From: Allobranchiibius sp038199265
Lineage (GTDB): Bacteria > Actinomycetota > Actinomycetes > Actinomycetales > Dermatophilaceae
Direction: 5' to 3'
DNA length: 5,649 bases
Assembly: GCA_038199265.1 (NCBI GenBank)
Contig: JBBPZD010000191.1
Location: 1-5,649, forward strand
The translations under genes and the position numbers were made by a program. Below, in pieces: positions 5,609 to 5,649 of the stretch (positions are counted from its first letter, which is position 1; each line of letters begins with the position of its first letter). The notes below the pieces were generated by a model. That model ran no database searches and had not been told where the DNA came from. It saw nothing but the letters and a program-made list of their open reading frames with translations.

Positions 5609-5647
5609 CCCTCACAGGGTCGATCAGCCGATCGGCTGATCTGAGGG
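5609..5647. promoter_or_regulatory. 20-bp perfect palindrome with outer arms
   Basis: Positions 5622-5641 form an uninterrupted perfect palindrome with half-site GATCAGCCGA. It is flanked by a second pair of complementary 6-base arms, CCCTCA (5609-5614) and TGAGGG (5642-5647); the left arm can alternatively pair with the neighbouring AGGG (5616-5619). The palindrome lies upstream of the FhuF-like gene and could be an operator for it or for an unseen gene to the right. It does not resemble the DtxR/IdeR iron box (TTAGGTTAGSCTAACCTAA). No U-tract follows, so it is not a typical terminator. Confidence 0.5.
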
Positions 5648-5649
5648 CA

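Noticed and set aside
5595..5641. Possible IdeR/DtxR iron box upstream of the FhuF-like gene
   Set aside because: Neither dyad contains the TTAGGTTAGSCTAACCTAA pattern; only a lone TTAG occurs near 5604 on the minus strand.

Overview
The window looks like ordinary chromosome from a high-GC Gram-positive actinobacterium. The evidence is strongly GC-rich third codon positions, frequent GTG starts, an actinobacterial-type class II aldolase, an Eis-type acetyltransferase and a characteristic SpoU/TrmH methyltransferase. The protein sequences read most like Micrococcales (Dermacoccaceae/Intrasporangiaceae-like), but that is an impression and not a search result. There are six protein genes and no RNA gene, transposon, prophage or CRISPR array.

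Layout from left to right. fbaA (class II fructose-bisphosphate aldolase, minus strand) lies downstream of a TrmH-family RNA 2'-O-methyltransferase gene, also on the minus strand; a compact hairpin sits in the roughly 100-base gap between them. A divergent intergenic region with a perfect 10-bp inverted repeat separates the methyltransferase gene from three plus-strand genes: a GYF_2-TM2 membrane protein, an Eis-like GNAT acetyltransferase and a DedA-family membrane protein. A long, imperfect, terminator-like stem lies between the TM2 gene and the acetyltransferase gene. The DedA gene has an apparent -10 box placed for leaderless translation. The last gene, on the minus strand and convergent with dedA, encodes a FhuF-like (2Fe-2S) protein. 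Upstream of it, at the right edge, are a perfect 10-bp inverted repeat and a perfect 20-bp palindrome that look like regulatory sites.

The genes do not form one pathway. They cover glycolysis/gluconeogenesis, RNA modification, membrane protein or lipid transport functions, small-molecule or protein acetylation, and probably iron release from siderophores. The fba-dedA proximity is also known from Mycobacterium tuberculosis (Rv0363c/Rv0364), so part of this order is probably ancestral. I see no strong sign of a novel multi-gene system. The most notable points are the non-coding dyad structures and what they imply for gene starts.
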